From positions 1 through 38,365 of the forward strand of contig JBEKGS010000026.1 of NCBI GenBank assembly GCA_050012675.1: DNA of 38,365 nucleotides, given 5' to 3'. A model generated the notes under the pieces. That model saw nothing but the letters and a program-made list of their open reading frames with translations. It made no database searches and had not been told where the DNA came from. Shown here piece after piece: positions 7,407-15,766 of this stretch. A program made the translations under genes and the position numbers. Numbering within the stretch: the first letter of the stretch is position 1; every line of letters begins with the position of its first letter. The DNA comes from Fen-455 sp050012675 (lineage in GTDB: Bacteria; Actinomycetota; Acidimicrobiia; Acidimicrobiales; Bog-793).

Positions 7407-9102
7407 CCGAGGGGTAGATCTGCTGCCAGTCCGCCTTGGAGGGCTGGAACAGCCCGGCCGGGCCTTTGCCGAACAGGGCGAGCAGGTTGCCTGTGATCTC
7501 GCCGACGATGGGACCTGGACATGACCGTTCAGCGGGCCTGCACGGTGCCATGGCGGGGATCCAGTTGGTGGTCCCACTGTCGAAGATGCCCGCGTGGCTC
7601 TTGGGATCTGTCCAGTACGTCATGTCTGAGTCGAGAAAGCCTTGTGAATCACCCTGATCGCTGACGGCCTCACGGAGCGGAACCGGCGAGTGCCCGAGGA
7701 TCTCGAGGTTCGTGGGGTAGTCGTAGGCATCGAACTCGTCGAGGTCCGTGGCGATCACGCCAGGAACCTTGGATCCGTCGACCAGCCCGGTTCCTTGGAA
7801 GATCCAGGCACTGGCATCGGCCACGACGAAGGGCACGGCCGGTTCACCGGGCTCCACGAAGCCCACGTAGTTCTCCCCGACAAAGCCCACCTCGGACCAG
7901 TCGGCAGGTGGGCTGGCCCAGATGTTCCCGGTCACCTCCAGGGGGTTCCCCTTCCCGTTGAGGGGGTCTTCGCTGGCATCGCGGTAGTCGACCAGCTCGC
8001 GGTCGGGCCCGAGAGGCGAGCTCTGGGTGCGGACATGACGCAGGACGGCGCTCGCACCGAAGAACACCATGTTCACACCGGCCTGTTCGGCCGCGACCGC
8101 CGCTTGGCGCTCGGTGAGCGACCAGCACTCGTCGTGACCGAGTGAGAGCAGGGTCTTGTGGTGCAGCACGATGCTCGGATGCTGCTCGACAGTGACGTCG
8201 GTGACATAGGTGACGTCCAGTCCGTGCTCCTCGATGAAGCGTATGAAGGGGAGCTCGCTGCCCATGAAGTCGCCGGCACCCTGGCCGTATGCGTAGGGGC
8301 GGTCGTAAGAGACGATCCGTGCCCTCGAGCAGAGCGGGTAGACGTCTGAGGGACAGGCTCCCTCACCGGCGTAGAAGTCGTAGCCCCCGTAGGGATTCCA
8401 TGCCTGCCAGGTGAACACGTCGTTCTTCACGAGGTAGGTGGCCTTAGAAGTCGGGTCCCAGATCGTGATCGGCACGTAACTTTCCTGGCCCCCGGAGCCC
8501 ACCAACTTGAGGAGGTAGTCACCCTGGACGAAGGCGGGCGTGATGTGGACGGTGAGAGTCGGCGTCCAGTTGTCGCACGCGACCATGTTGACCCCGGAGG
8601 TGATGGGGCAGGTCGGTTGCACATGTCCGGGCATCTCGCTGGACCGCCACACGAGACGTCCCCCGTCCCCTTGGTAGTAGCCCATGCGGTACGCCTCGAC
8701 GTGGAACCGGGGGGCCTGCGTGGACACGTACAGCTTCACCTGATCCCCCTCGGCGGCATAGGTCGTGGAGGCGAACCCAGCGATGCCCGAGGGCGTTCCG
8801 GCCGGGATCTTCCAGGCCGTTGTTCCCGGTCGATTGTTCTCGGCCACGACCCAGCTCGCCTCGACGCCGTCGGGGCTCGGGAAGGTGACATTCACTACCG
8901 CGGCGGGAGGCTTGTGTTTGGCCTGTGGGTGATGGTGCGAAGCAGGAGCCTTTGCCGCAGGCGAGCTACAAGCGGTCGCGGCAAACATCAAGGTGCCGAG
9001 GAGGACGACGCCCCATCGGTGCGGGTTCGTCCAGGTCCTTGCCACCGTATGTCTCTCACGTGTGCGCCGCGCCGGGCGCCCGTGTGGTTCGGAGGTCTTC
9101 AT
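7399..9102 (-). CDS. Lipoprotein with N,N-dimethylformamidase large-subunit-like domain
   Basis: This is a 567-residue product. Residues to about 45 end in GTLMFAATAC followed by Ser, a lipobox, so the mature protein should be lipid-anchored outside the cell membrane. The mature part resembles the C-terminal domain of the dimethylformamidase beta subunit seen in many actinobacterial exported proteins. It has an N-terminal beta domain (YRMGYYQGDGGRLVW, near 140), a domain with RPYAYGQGAGDFMGSELPFIRFIEEHGLDVTYVTD, and LSLGHDECWSLTERQAAVAAEQAGVNMVFFGA. The last of these is a class I glutamine-amidotransferase-like core. The true substrate is unknown and amidase activity is unproven. ATG 9102 sits two bases after the stop of the small ORF upstream. 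GTG 9045 would give a shorter, more typical lipoprotein signal. Probably co-transcribed with the MFS gene. Confidence 0.8.
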   Translation of the reverse strand: MKTSEPHGRPARRTRERHTVARTWTNPHRWGVVLLGTLMFAATACSSPAAKAPASHHHPQAKHKPPAAVVNVTFPSPDGVEASWVVAENNRPGTTAWKIPAGTPSGIAGFASTTYAAEGDQVKLYVSTQAPRFHVEAYRMGYYQGDGGRLVWRSSEMPGHVQPTCPITSGVNMVACDNWTPTLTVHITPAFVQGDYLLKLVGSGGQESYVPITIWDPTSKATYLVKNDVFTWQAWNPYGGYDFYAGEGACPSDVYPLCSRARIVSYDRPYAYGQGAGDFMGSELPFIRFIEEHGLDVTYVTDVTVEQHPSIVLHHKTLLSLGHDECWSLTERQAAVAAEQAGVNMVFFGASAVLRHVRTQSSPLGPDRELVDYRDASEDPLNGKGNPLEVTGNIWASPPADWSEVGFVGENYVGFVEPGEPAVPFVVADASAWIFQGTGLVDGSKVPGVIATDLDEFDAYDYPTNLEILGHSPVPLREAVSDQGDSQGFLDSDMTYWTDPKSHAGIFDSGTTNWIPAMAPCRPAERSCPGPIVGEITGNLLALFGKGPAGLFQPSKADWQQIYPSAT

Positions 9103-9104
9103 GC

Positions 9105-9317
9105 TCACCAGTCGTCTGCTCGCGTCCGCCGTCCCCGGCGATCGTAGTGACCTTCGGGCGGCCCTGAAGGGGCGCGCCGCACCTGGCAGGTCGAACGGTT
9201 GCGGTCTTCGCCCCGCCCCGGGTACGCCTGCATTCGGACCGGTTCGATGGCACCGACCACGAGAGCCCCGATGACAGGCAACGCGACGACCGGCGCGAAA
9301 CACGTGGGGCCCGTCAT
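9105..9317 (-). CDS. Candidate 70-residue small membrane protein
   Basis: ATG 9317 opens a 71-codon frame with a strong hydrophobic helix (CFAPVVALPVIGALVVGAIEPV, residues 6-27) followed by a basic, Arg-rich tail. It stops (TGA 9105-9107) two bases before ATG 9102 of the lipoprotein gene, and its GGTGAG overlaps the stop. The position between an MFS gene and a lipoprotein gene on one strand, and about 77 per cent G/C in third positions, support translation. There is no good ribosome site and no recognised family. It may instead be untranslated leader of the lipoprotein gene. Confidence 0.35.
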   Translation of the reverse strand: MTGPTCFAPVVALPVIGALVVGAIEPVRMQAYPGRGEDRNRSTCQVRRAPSGPPEGHYDRRGRRTRADDW

Positions 9318-9400
9318 GGAACCCGTAGCCGGAGCCCAAGGCGACCTCGTAACCTTCGATCCGTCCCGGCGCGCTCTGTTACTAGGGCGAAGCCGCCCGG

Positions 9401-10663
9401 CTACGGGATCAGCCGCGTCTCGGCCGAGGGCTCGGTCCCGATCCCACCGGTACCGGCGCGTATCCCGCGGACCGCGGGGATCAAAAGGATCACGGCGACA
9501 CCCAAGATCAAAGAGGCGGTCCCGAAGACGAACACGGCGTGGACCCCGATGACGGACGCGACCGGCCCGACTATGGCGTAGCCGATGGGCAGGAAGATGA
9601 GCGAACCGAACCAGTCGTAGGCGCTGACACGCGACAACACCGCGGCGGGTATCTCCCTTTGCATGGTCGTCTGCCACTGGGTGTCGAAGATCGCGAAAGC
9701 CGCCCCGCCGAGGAACGCTCCGACCACGATGACAGGTACCGGCGCGCGGTACCCGAGCGCGAGGAGGGGGTACGCCCAAACCAGCAGTGAACAAGCCGCA
9801 GCCACGAGCGGCCGCCGGAATCGCAGGCGCAGCATCGCGACTCCTCCCACGACAGCACCGGCGCCCTGGGCACCGAGGATCGTCCCCCACGCTGTCGCGC
9901 CGCCGAGCGACTCCTTGGCTATCACCGCGCCGAGGACGAGGAACGGCGCGCTCATCGTCATGTTGGAGACTGACGCCACCGTGACCGTCGCCCAGAGCCA
10001 GCTCCGTGACCAGAACTCGTGCCACCCCTGTCGCAACTGGGTCTGGAAGGAGCCCGAGGGCGCCTCCTTCACTGCCCCGAGGCGAAGTGCCGCGAGCGAG
10101 CAGACGCTCAGGACATAGGAGAGGGCGTCTGCGAGGATCGCCCATCCGGGGCTGGCCGTCGCCACGATGACACCTGCGACCGCAGGGCCGATGATCGCGC
10201 CTATCGAGAAGGTGAGCCCGTTGAGTGCGTTCGCCTGCGTGAGGGAATCGCCGGAGACGATCTGGGGAATGAGCCCGGTGAGCGACGGCATGAAGAACGC
10301 CGTGCCCGTCCCGACGAGCGCGGGGAGAACTAGAAAGCCCCAAAGGGGAGGGTGCCCGACAAGGATCCAGGTGCCGAGCGCGGTCTCGGCCGCGGCCCGC
10401 AGGACGTCGGCGGCGAGCATCACGTGTCGCCGGCCAAATCTGTCGCCGGCCACGCCTCCGACGAGCAGGAAGGCGACGAGGGGAACGGTCTGGGCCGCCA
10501 GAACGACGCCGACGTCGGACGCATTCGCACGGCGCAACGCGAGCACCGCGAACGAGAGCGCAACCGGCGTCATTCCCGTGCCGATCGCGGAGGTCATCTG
10601 GCCGAGGAAGTAGAGGCGGAAGTTGCGCCCGCGAAGGACGCCCGTCCACCTGTCCAGGCCCAT
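9401..10663 (-). CDS. MFS transporter, EntS/MFS_3-like (DHA3)
   Basis: The 420-residue protein has about 12 hydrophobic segments. The pattern matches the DHA3/enterobactin-exporter-like branch of MFS: RNFRLYFLGQMTSAIGTGMTPVAL at the N-terminus, VGGVAGDRFGRRHVMLAAD (motif A) after TM2, and LPALVGTGTAFFMPSLTGLIPQIV. TM5 begins ANALNGLTFSIGAIIGPAVAGV. Members export macrolides, siderophores or other small molecules in exchange for protons. The substrate here is not predictable. It is first in a possible minus-strand operon with the small membrane ORF and the lipoprotein. It diverges from the GNAT gene with only 71 bases between the start codons chosen here. Confidence 0.88.
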   Translation of the reverse strand: MGLDRWTGVLRGRNFRLYFLGQMTSAIGTGMTPVALSFAVLALRRANASDVGVVLAAQTVPLVAFLLVGGVAGDRFGRRHVMLAADVLRAAAETALGTWILVGHPPLWGFLVLPALVGTGTAFFMPSLTGLIPQIVSGDSLTQANALNGLTFSIGAIIGPAVAGVIVATASPGWAILADALSYVLSVCSLAALRLGAVKEAPSGSFQTQLRQGWHEFWSRSWLWATVTVASVSNMTMSAPFLVLGAVIAKESLGGATAWGTILGAQGAGAVVGGVAMLRLRFRRPLVAAACSLLVWAYPLLALGYRAPVPVIVVGAFLGGAAFAIFDTQWQTTMQREIPAAVLSRVSAYDWFGSLIFLPIGYAIVGPVASVIGVHAVFVFGTASLILGVAVILLIPAVRGIRAGTGGIGTEPSAETRLIP

Positions 10664-10734
10664 GTTCTTTGATGCTAAGCCTGCTCGAGCTGGGCCATTG
10701 CCGTCCCCGGCCTCGGGTGTGCCATCGTTTCCGC

Positions 10735-11247
10735 GTGCTGGTGCGAGAAAGGACCGACGAGGATCTCGACGATTGCGTGCGAATGGCCCACGCCGTCCAG
10801 GAGCTGGACCGCTACCCGACTTTCCTGCCGACCGATCTCCGCCGCTTCCTCTCGGCCCCCGATGCGCTCCTGGCGTGGGTCGCCGAGCAGGACGGCGAGA
10901 TCATCGGTCATGTGGCCCTCCGCTCGGGCAGCAACGTAGCCGTCCTTGCCGCCGCGAGCGACGCCCTCAAGGTGCCGACCGACCGTCTCGGCGTCGTTGC
11001 CCGCTTGTTCGTGTCTCCCGAGCACAGGCGACAGGGAGTCGCCCGGACCCTGCTCGAGGTCGCGTGCCAAGAGGCGCACTCCCGGGGGCTGTGGCCGATC
11101 CTCGACGTTGTGATCGACCAGAAGGCGGCGATCGCCTTGTACGAGAGCAACGGCTGGGTGCGCGCCGGTCAGGTGACCTCCCGGTACGGAGACGACATCG
11201 TGCTCGAGGAGTTCGTCTACCTGGGACCTCAGCCGCCGTCGGGCTGA
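10735..11247 (+). CDS. GNAT family N-acetyltransferase
   Basis: A 170-residue GNAT protein. The acetyl-CoA-binding motif A is VVARLFVSPEHRRQGVARTLLEVACQEAHSRG (V/I-x-x-L-x-V then R-R-x-G-x-A), followed by motif B with AIALYESNGWVRAGQVTSRYGDD, the usual aromatic beta6/alpha4 region. It should transfer an acetyl group from acetyl-CoA to a small amine or a protein N-terminus; the acceptor is unknown. GTG 10735 gives the family-typical opening MLVRERTDEDLDDC. No ribosome site precedes it, so leaderless initiation is possible. An upstream TTG at 10669 would nearly touch the divergent MFS start and adds 22 residues unlike the family. The 3' end overlaps the aquaporin gene tail-to-tail by 19 bases. 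Confidence 0.85.
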   Translation: MLVRERTDEDLDDCVRMAHAVQELDRYPTFLPTDLRRFLSAPDALLAWVAEQDGEIIGHVALRSGSNVAVLAAASDALKVPTDRLGVVARLFVSPEHRRQGVARTLLEVACQEAHSRGLWPILDVVIDQKAAIALYESNGWVRAGQVTSRYGDDIVLEEFVYLGPQPPSG

Positions 11248-12095
11248 TCGGGCGAAGACGGTGTATTCCCGGTCGTATCCGGATTACGGATGGTCGTGAA
11301 CAGGGCGCCTTGAGCCGCTTCCGAACCAGAGACGTCCCCGCCCGAACCCCTCAACACGAATGCCACGCCGACGGCCAGGATCGCACCGGCCAGAGGCCCC
11401 GCCAGGTACACCCAGTAGTCGCCGAAGTGGGCGCTCACGAGGTCGGGCCCGAAACTCCGGGCCGGGTTCATCGATGCCCCGGAGATGGGACTTGCCCACA
11501 GGCCGGCCAACGCGATGTAGCCGCCCACACCGAAGGCCCCCAAGAGCCCTACGTTCTGGGCTCCCGAGGCTGTGCCCAAGATCACGCTCACGAGCCCGAG
11601 CGTGAGCACGGCCTCCATCAAGAAGGCGTCGACCCCGGAGTACCTTGGCGACGGGAAGTTCGAGCCGTACACGGCCGAAACGTGGACGACTGCTTGGAGG
11701 AACCAGGCCGCCAGGGATGCACCTCCCAGTTGGGCCACGATGTACCCGGGTACGCGTCGCCAGGGGAAATCGCCCCGCAGGGCAAAGGCGATGCTCACCA
11801 CAGGATTGAGATGGGCCCCGGAAACCTTGCCCATGAAAAGGATGATGGCCAGCACCATGAGCGCCGGCGCGACGACCGCATCGGTCCGACTGATCGTGTC
11901 GGGGAACGCCCGCCCCACCACTCCGGCTCCGGCGGCGACCAGGACGAGGAAGAACGTGCCCAGCACCTCGGAGAAGAGCCGCCGCCACTCCTGGCGGGGG
12001 TCCTTGAAGTCCGCAATGGTCTTGAGGGTCCGCTCCTCGATGACTGTGCCGAAGCCGAACGAGTGCCTCGGCAGCGCTCGAGGATCAGTTGCCAT
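11229..12095 (-). CDS. Aquaporin / glycerol-facilitator family channel (MIP)
   Basis: A 288-residue MIP protein with six hydrophobic helices and both half-helix boxes. The first is SGAHLNPVVS (97-99 NPV, so the usual third-position Ala is Val) and the second is SGASMNPARSFGPDLV (NPA at 210-212). The Arg after the second box is the selectivity-filter arginine. About 45 N-terminal residues precede TM1 (EVLGTFFLVLVAAGAGVV), longer than in E. coli AqpZ. The polar C-terminal tail is Gly/Pro/Asp-rich. It should pass water or small neutral solutes across the cytoplasmic membrane. The start at ATG 12095 follows a strong GGAGGGAGG. The NPV variation in the first loop may alter selectivity, but it also occurs in other MIPs. 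Confidence 0.9.
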   Translation of the reverse strand: MATDPRALPRHSFGFGTVIEERTLKTIADFKDPRQEWRRLFSEVLGTFFLVLVAAGAGVVGRAFPDTISRTDAVVAPALMVLAIILFMGKVSGAHLNPVVSIAFALRGDFPWRRVPGYIVAQLGGASLAAWFLQAVVHVSAVYGSNFPSPRYSGVDAFLMEAVLTLGLVSVILGTASGAQNVGLLGAFGVGGYIALAGLWASPISGASMNPARSFGPDLVSAHFGDYWVYLAGPLAGAILAVGVAFVLRGSGGDVSGSEAAQGALFTTIRNPDTTGNTPSSPDQPDGG

Positions 12096-12270
12096 GGCGC
12101 CTCCCTCCATGCTGCGACGTGGACAATCTACGACCTGCAATAGAGGCACTACGGCTCGTCCGCGGCCGCCTGAGACTTGTACTTGAGCGCCACGAGCCAT
12201 TACGGCACACTGCGCATCATCGGAACACGATGAAGGGGGACGTCATCTCTGAGCTTTGCGGCAGGGCCTT

Positions 12271-12879
12271 GTGAGGCCCACACGCGACTTCACGGGTCGC
12301 GGCGGTCCGGGACGCGACCCGAAGCTGCCACCGGGCCAGTACGACATCGGTTCGGACTGGCCGGTGCTCAGCGCGGAAGCAACGCCGAATCTCCCGACCT
12401 CGGAGTGGACCTTCGCCATCGAGGGGCTGGTCCGAAACCCGGTGACATGGACATGGGACGAGATCCGTGCCTTGGAGCCCGCGAGTTACGAGGGAGCGAT
12501 CCATTGCGTGACGACATGGTCGAAATTCGGCACGAGATTCGGTGGTGTCTCTGTCGACACCTTGCTGGCCGCTGCGGTGCCACTTCCGTCGGCGAGCCAC
12601 GCCGTCGCCTACTCGCACACCGGCTACACGACGAACCTGCCGCTTGGCGACATCACAGGCGGAAGGGCATGGGTCGTCTGGGACTACGACGGACGCCCGC
12701 TCGAGGTCGCCCATGGCGGTCCGGCCCGGTTGCTCGTGCCACACCTGTACTTCTGGAAGAGCGCGAAATGGGTGGCCGGACTGCGGCTATTGGATCACGA
12801 TGAGCGGGGATTCTGGGAGGTCAACGGCTACCACGACCGGGGCGACCCCTGGCTCGAGCAGCGCTACCAGGGCGACTGA
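12271..12879 (+). CDS. Sulfite-oxidase-fold molybdopterin oxidoreductase (cytoplasmic, YedY-related)
   Basis: A 202-residue protein of the oxidoreductase molybdopterin-binding domain family. It has WTFAIEGLVRNPVTWTWDEIRALE near 46-69, then IHCVTTW, where C79 is the expected Mo-coordinating cysteine. SHTGYTTNLPL and the HGGPARLLVPHLYFWKSAKWV segment, which binds the cofactor and forms the end of the domain, come later. It has no Tat or Sec signal and no dimerisation domain, so it is a compact soluble version. Its stop is two bases before the next gene, an FAD/NAD(P) reductase, and the two are probably co-translated as an electron-transfer pair. The substrate is unknown. A stop codon lies just upstream of TTG 12256, so GTG 12271 or TTG 12256 is the start. 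moaA, for cofactor synthesis, is nearby. Confidence 0.85.
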   Translation: MRPTRDFTGRGGPGRDPKLPPGQYDIGSDWPVLSAEATPNLPTSEWTFAIEGLVRNPVTWTWDEIRALEPASYEGAIHCVTTWSKFGTRFGGVSVDTLLAAAVPLPSASHAVAYSHTGYTTNLPLGDITGGRAWVVWDYDGRPLEVAHGGPARLLVPHLYFWKSAKWVAGLRLLDHDERGFWEVNGYHDRGDPWLEQRYQGD

Positions 12880-12881
12880 AA

Positions 12882-13589
12882 ATGGCCGTGCCGGCGCCAG
12901 GCCCATGGCAGGTCGCGACCGTGGAGAAGCTCTGGAGGGAAACCGAGCGCGCGAAGACCTTTCGTCTAGGCCTCGTTGCGCCCTCGCGTCATCTCGCCGG
13001 CCAGCATTACGTCGTGCGCCTGACCGCGGCGGACGGCTACACGGCCCAGCGGTCCTACTCGGTGGCGTCACCACCTGACGACTCGGGTGAGATCGAGATA
13101 ACCGTCGAGCGACTGGATGACGGCGAGGTGTCCACTTATCTGCACGACGTCGTCGTTCCGGGCGACGAGCTCGAGGTACGTGGCCCCATCGGGGGCTGGT
13201 TCGTGTGGCGCGGCGACACTCCGGCGCTGCTCGTGGCCGGAGGCTCGGGCATCGTGCCCCTCATGTCGATGCTTCGCCTGGCGCGGCGATCCGGACGTTC
13301 CGAGCTCGTTCGTCTCGTGGTCTCGGTTCGCAGCCCGGACGGGCTCTACTACGCCCGGGAGCTCCCGGGTGCCGAGACCACGGTCGTGTTCACGCGTGAA
13401 GCGCCGCCGTCAAGCGACCGGCCCGCCGGCCGACTCAGCGAGGATGACCTCCGCCGAGTACTGGTCCCCGGGGCCACGGCGTACGTCTGCGGCTCCTCCG
13501 GCTTCGCGGACCATGTGACGGGCCTGCTTCAGGTGCTCGGGTTCCCTGCTGAGCGCATTCGCGTGGAGCGCTTCGGCCCGAGCGGCTGA
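12882..13589 (+). CDS. FAD/NAD(P)-dependent ferredoxin-reductase-fold protein
   Basis: The 235-residue protein shows the two-domain FNR fold. RSYSVASPP (about 65-73) is the FAD isoalloxazine motif R-x-Y-S. GPIGGWFVW (about 108-116) is the phosphate-binding loop, LLVAGGSGIVPLMSML (about 123-138) is the NAD(P) pyrophosphate loop, and AYVCGSSGFADHV is the C-terminal nicotinamide-binding loop. There is no 2Fe-2S domain, so it is a bare flavin reductase. ATG 12882 starts two bases after the stop of the molybdopterin protein. Pairing of these two families is common in bacteria and suggests that this protein passes electrons between NAD(P)H and the Mo centre or reoxidises it. The direction of electron flow is not known. 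Confidence 0.88.
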   Translation: MAVPAPGPWQVATVEKLWRETERAKTFRLGLVAPSRHLAGQHYVVRLTAADGYTAQRSYSVASPPDDSGEIEITVERLDDGEVSTYLHDVVVPGDELEVRGPIGGWFVWRGDTPALLVAGGSGIVPLMSMLRLARRSGRSELVRLVVSVRSPDGLYYARELPGAETTVVFTREAPPSSDRPAGRLSEDDLRRVLVPGATAYVCGSSGFADHVTGLLQVLGFPAERIRVERFGPSG

Positions 13590-13903
13590 GAGGACCACCG
13601 GGGTCTGCCATTACGATGGGCAGGGGAGCGACTCTTGCCGAGCTTCTCCGAGATGGTCCTGCGGCGCCAAGAAGGCATCGGGGCCGCTGAATCACGAGAA
13701 GGAGCTGGCTGACAGGTCGTGGCGTAAGGGTGACACTTGGCGCGCCCTTGACATGTGCGGCTTCTCATGCCAATGTCTGGCCTGCGAGGGGAGCGTCGAT
13801 TCCCAGCCTTCATGTGGTCGCTTGAGCTGGGCGGAGCCAGTAGCGAACCCGTCCTCGCTCGTCGTACAAGGTGTCCTCGGTCCTTCGAGCAGAGTGAACG
13901 GTG
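13590..13903. other. Intergenic stretch, no gene recognised
   Basis: About 310 bases between the flavin-reductase gene and the unknown protein gene. Both strands carry only short frames without homology. One 25-codon frame from TTG 13635 has a GGGGAG-like site but no other support. No hairpin, tRNA or repeat stood out. Codon-like composition in part may be the trace of a decayed gene or simply high GC. Confidence 0.5.
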
Positions 13904-14536
13904 ATGGTGGGACCTCTCCAATCTCAACTGGCGGCTTTGGCGGAGTCGTCCCCGGTCACGGCGCGTTCGCGTGACGACATCATCGTTAAGGCCGTAATGG
14001 TCCAGGGTGGTGAAGCCGATATCGCCGGCGAGAGGACATCTTTCGCCAGGATCGTCATGAACGGTGTGGGCGTCCAGCAAGTGAAGCTGCATGATCCGGC
14101 ACCGAGGCGACAAGAGATCGCGGTACTCAAGATCGACGCAGCAGCTGCTCTCGCAGACGGACTTCACGACGTCGTGGACCGCATCGTGAGATCCACGCCG
14201 ACTCCTATGGTTCCGGCCATCGGGAATTGGTCGTGGACTTCGGCGCCCCTGCACGAGGAGGACCTGCTGGTCGCCCGGGTGCGCGCCGACGGTGCTGCGG
14301 TCCAAGCGGCAGAGGGGTTGACTTCCACTGTGCGGGTGGACTTCACCGGCACGCTCGTGGAGGGGCTCGCTCTGGCGAACCCGGCCGTGCACGTGCAGGG
14401 AGCGATCTTCTCCGGCACCCGCCAGGCCCAGGCTCTCGTCTCCAGCTTGAGAAAGTTGGTGCGTTCGGCTCTTGAGCAACGGCGTGTCGAGATCTACGTC
14501 TCCGCCGCCGAATCGGCTTTCGCGGCTCGTATCTGA
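13904..14536 (+). CDS. Unrecognised soluble protein, 210 residues
   Basis: No family was recognised. The frame (ATG 13904, or GTG 13901) keeps strong third-position G/C. Its composition is that of a normal soluble protein, with mixed hydrophobic and acidic residues, unlike the mirror frame on the other strand, which is His/Arg/Ser-rich. Visible segments are RDDIIVKAVMVQGGEADIAGE near 23-43, a run ALADGLHDVVDRIVRS near 84-99, and an all-beta-like C-terminal half ending in an amphipathic helix (TRQAQALVSSLRKLVRSALEQRR). There is no signal peptide, membrane helix or metal motif. It stands alone between the molybdopterin/flavin pair and moaA, convergent with moaA. Translation is likely; function is unknown. 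Confidence 0.65.
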   Translation: MVGPLQSQLAALAESSPVTARSRDDIIVKAVMVQGGEADIAGERTSFARIVMNGVGVQQVKLHDPAPRRQEIAVLKIDAAAALADGLHDVVDRIVRSTPTPMVPAIGNWSWTSAPLHEEDLLVARVRADGAAVQAAEGLTSTVRVDFTGTLVEGLALANPAVHVQGAIFSGTRQAQALVSSLRKLVRSALEQRRVEIYVSAAESAFAARI

Positions 14537-14608
14537 CAAACCGTTCTGCGGGTCGCTCTGTCGTCGAGCAGGCGGATCGCTCCCTGCGGTAAGCCCCGAC
14601 AGCGCCGG

Positions 14609-15607
14609 TCAGCCGCCGATCATCGACATCGAACGTGTTGGGCGAAGGAACGAAGGGTCGTTGATGCCGTGGCCGGCCAACTTGGCCCACACCGCGCGGC
14701 GAAGCAGCAAGGCGATATCGGCGTCGCTGCCACCGGACCGCAGGAGGTCGCGCACCGGATGCTCGTCGTTGGCGAACAGGCAGTTGCGGATGGCCCCGTC
14801 AGCGGTGAGCCGGAGGCGGTTGCACGAGCCACAGAACGCCCGGGTCACACTCGTGATGACACCGATCTCGCCCCGGCCGTCGACGAAACGGTAGCGATCG
14901 GCAGGTGCGGTATCGAAGGCCCGTTGGCTCGCGGGCTCGAGCGGCCAGGCTTCGTTGACAAGTGACAGGATCTCCTCGCCGGGCACGACCTTCGAGCGTT
15001 CCCATGTTTCGCTCGCGTCGAGCGGCATGAACTCGATGAACCGTACGACTCGTCCAGTCTCACGGGCGAAACGTGCAAAATCGAGGATCTCGTCGTCGTT
15101 GACGCCGGCCATCACGACGACATTCACCTTCACAGGGGTGAGGCCCGCCTGCTCGGCGGCGTCCATCGCATTCAGCACGCTCGAGAGCACACCGCGGCGG
15201 CGGATCTCGGCGAAACGTTCCGGTCTCAACGAGTCACAGCTGATGTTCACGCGCATGAGGCCGGCCGCGGCGAGCGCCGGAGCAATCCGGGCGAGGCCCG
15301 ACCCGTTCGTTGTCATCGACAGGTCTGAGAAGCCGATGCGGCCGAGCCGCGCCACGAGGTCCGTGACACACGCCCGCACGAGTGGCTCGCCTCCGGTGAG
15401 GCGAAGCGAATCGATTCCCAGATCGTGCGCCACGATCGCGATCCGCTCGATCTCCTCGAAGGTGAGGATCTCGGACCTAGGAACCCATTCGACTCCTTCT
15501 TCGGGCATGCAATAGACGCAGCGCAGGTTGCACCGGTCGGTCACCGACACCCGAAGGTCGTTGTGGACGCGCCCGAACGAGTCGACGAGCGGACCATCTG
15601 TCGGCAT
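14609..15607 (-). CDS. moaA: GTP 3',8-cyclase (molybdenum cofactor biosynthesis protein A)
   Basis: A 332-residue radical-SAM enzyme that converts GTP to 3',8-cyclo-7,8-dihydro-GTP, the first step of molybdopterin synthesis. The SAM cluster motif is C26-x3-C30-x2-C33 in DRCNLRCVYC. The SAM-binding LTGGEPL and the MTTNGSGL, NISCDSL strands follow. The second 4Fe-4S cluster has FCGSCNRLRLTADGAIRNCLF, and the protein ends in Gly-Gly, the conserved C-terminal GG of MoaA. FGRVHNDLRVSVTD is the standard N-terminal strand. The gene sits close to the molybdopterin oxidoreductase at 12271, so they may serve the same pathway, though they are on opposite strands. ATG 15607 was preferred; GTG 15655 in frame would add 16 residues. 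No other moa gene is present. Confidence 0.95.
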   Translation of the reverse strand: MPTDGPLVDSFGRVHNDLRVSVTDRCNLRCVYCMPEEGVEWVPRSEILTFEEIERIAIVAHDLGIDSLRLTGGEPLVRACVTDLVARLGRIGFSDLSMTTNGSGLARIAPALAAAGLMRVNISCDSLRPERFAEIRRRGVLSSVLNAMDAAEQAGLTPVKVNVVVMAGVNDDEILDFARFARETGRVVRFIEFMPLDASETWERSKVVPGEEILSLVNEAWPLEPASQRAFDTAPADRYRFVDGRGEIGVITSVTRAFCGSCNRLRLTADGAIRNCLFANDEHPVRDLLRSGGSDADIALLLRRAVWAKLAGHGINDPSFLRPTRSMSMIGG

Positions 15608-15766
15608 CGAGACGGGCGCGCGCCGAGAAGAGATCGTGATGGGGACGGCCTTCACCGAGCCCGGCCCTGCGGCCGCCTCAAGTCCGATCGCCCCTGCCTC
15701 ATTGTTCCCGCCTCAAGTCGTGATCTCTCCGCTCCGCTCAGGAGCCTACCTGGAGGGGGTCGGTCG

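Noticed and set aside
9105..10649. 514-codon minus-strand frame overlapping the MFS gene in another phase
   Set aside because: Arg/Gly/Pro-rich over most of its length with no helices or motifs. Only its last 71 codons, after the MFS gene, keep a plausible coding pattern and are reported separately.
10623..12143. 506-codon plus-strand frame over the GNAT and aquaporin genes
   Set aside because: Out of phase with a clear GNAT frame and antisense to a clear MIP channel; composition Arg/Gly/His-rich.
13740..13974. Short Cys/Ser-rich plus-strand frame before the unknown gene
   Set aside because: No ribosome site, unusual composition, and it runs into the next gene out of phase.
13529..14539. 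336-codon minus-strand frame opposite the unknown protein
   Set aside because: His/Ser/Arg-rich and spans the end of the flavin-reductase gene; the plus frame has normal protein composition.
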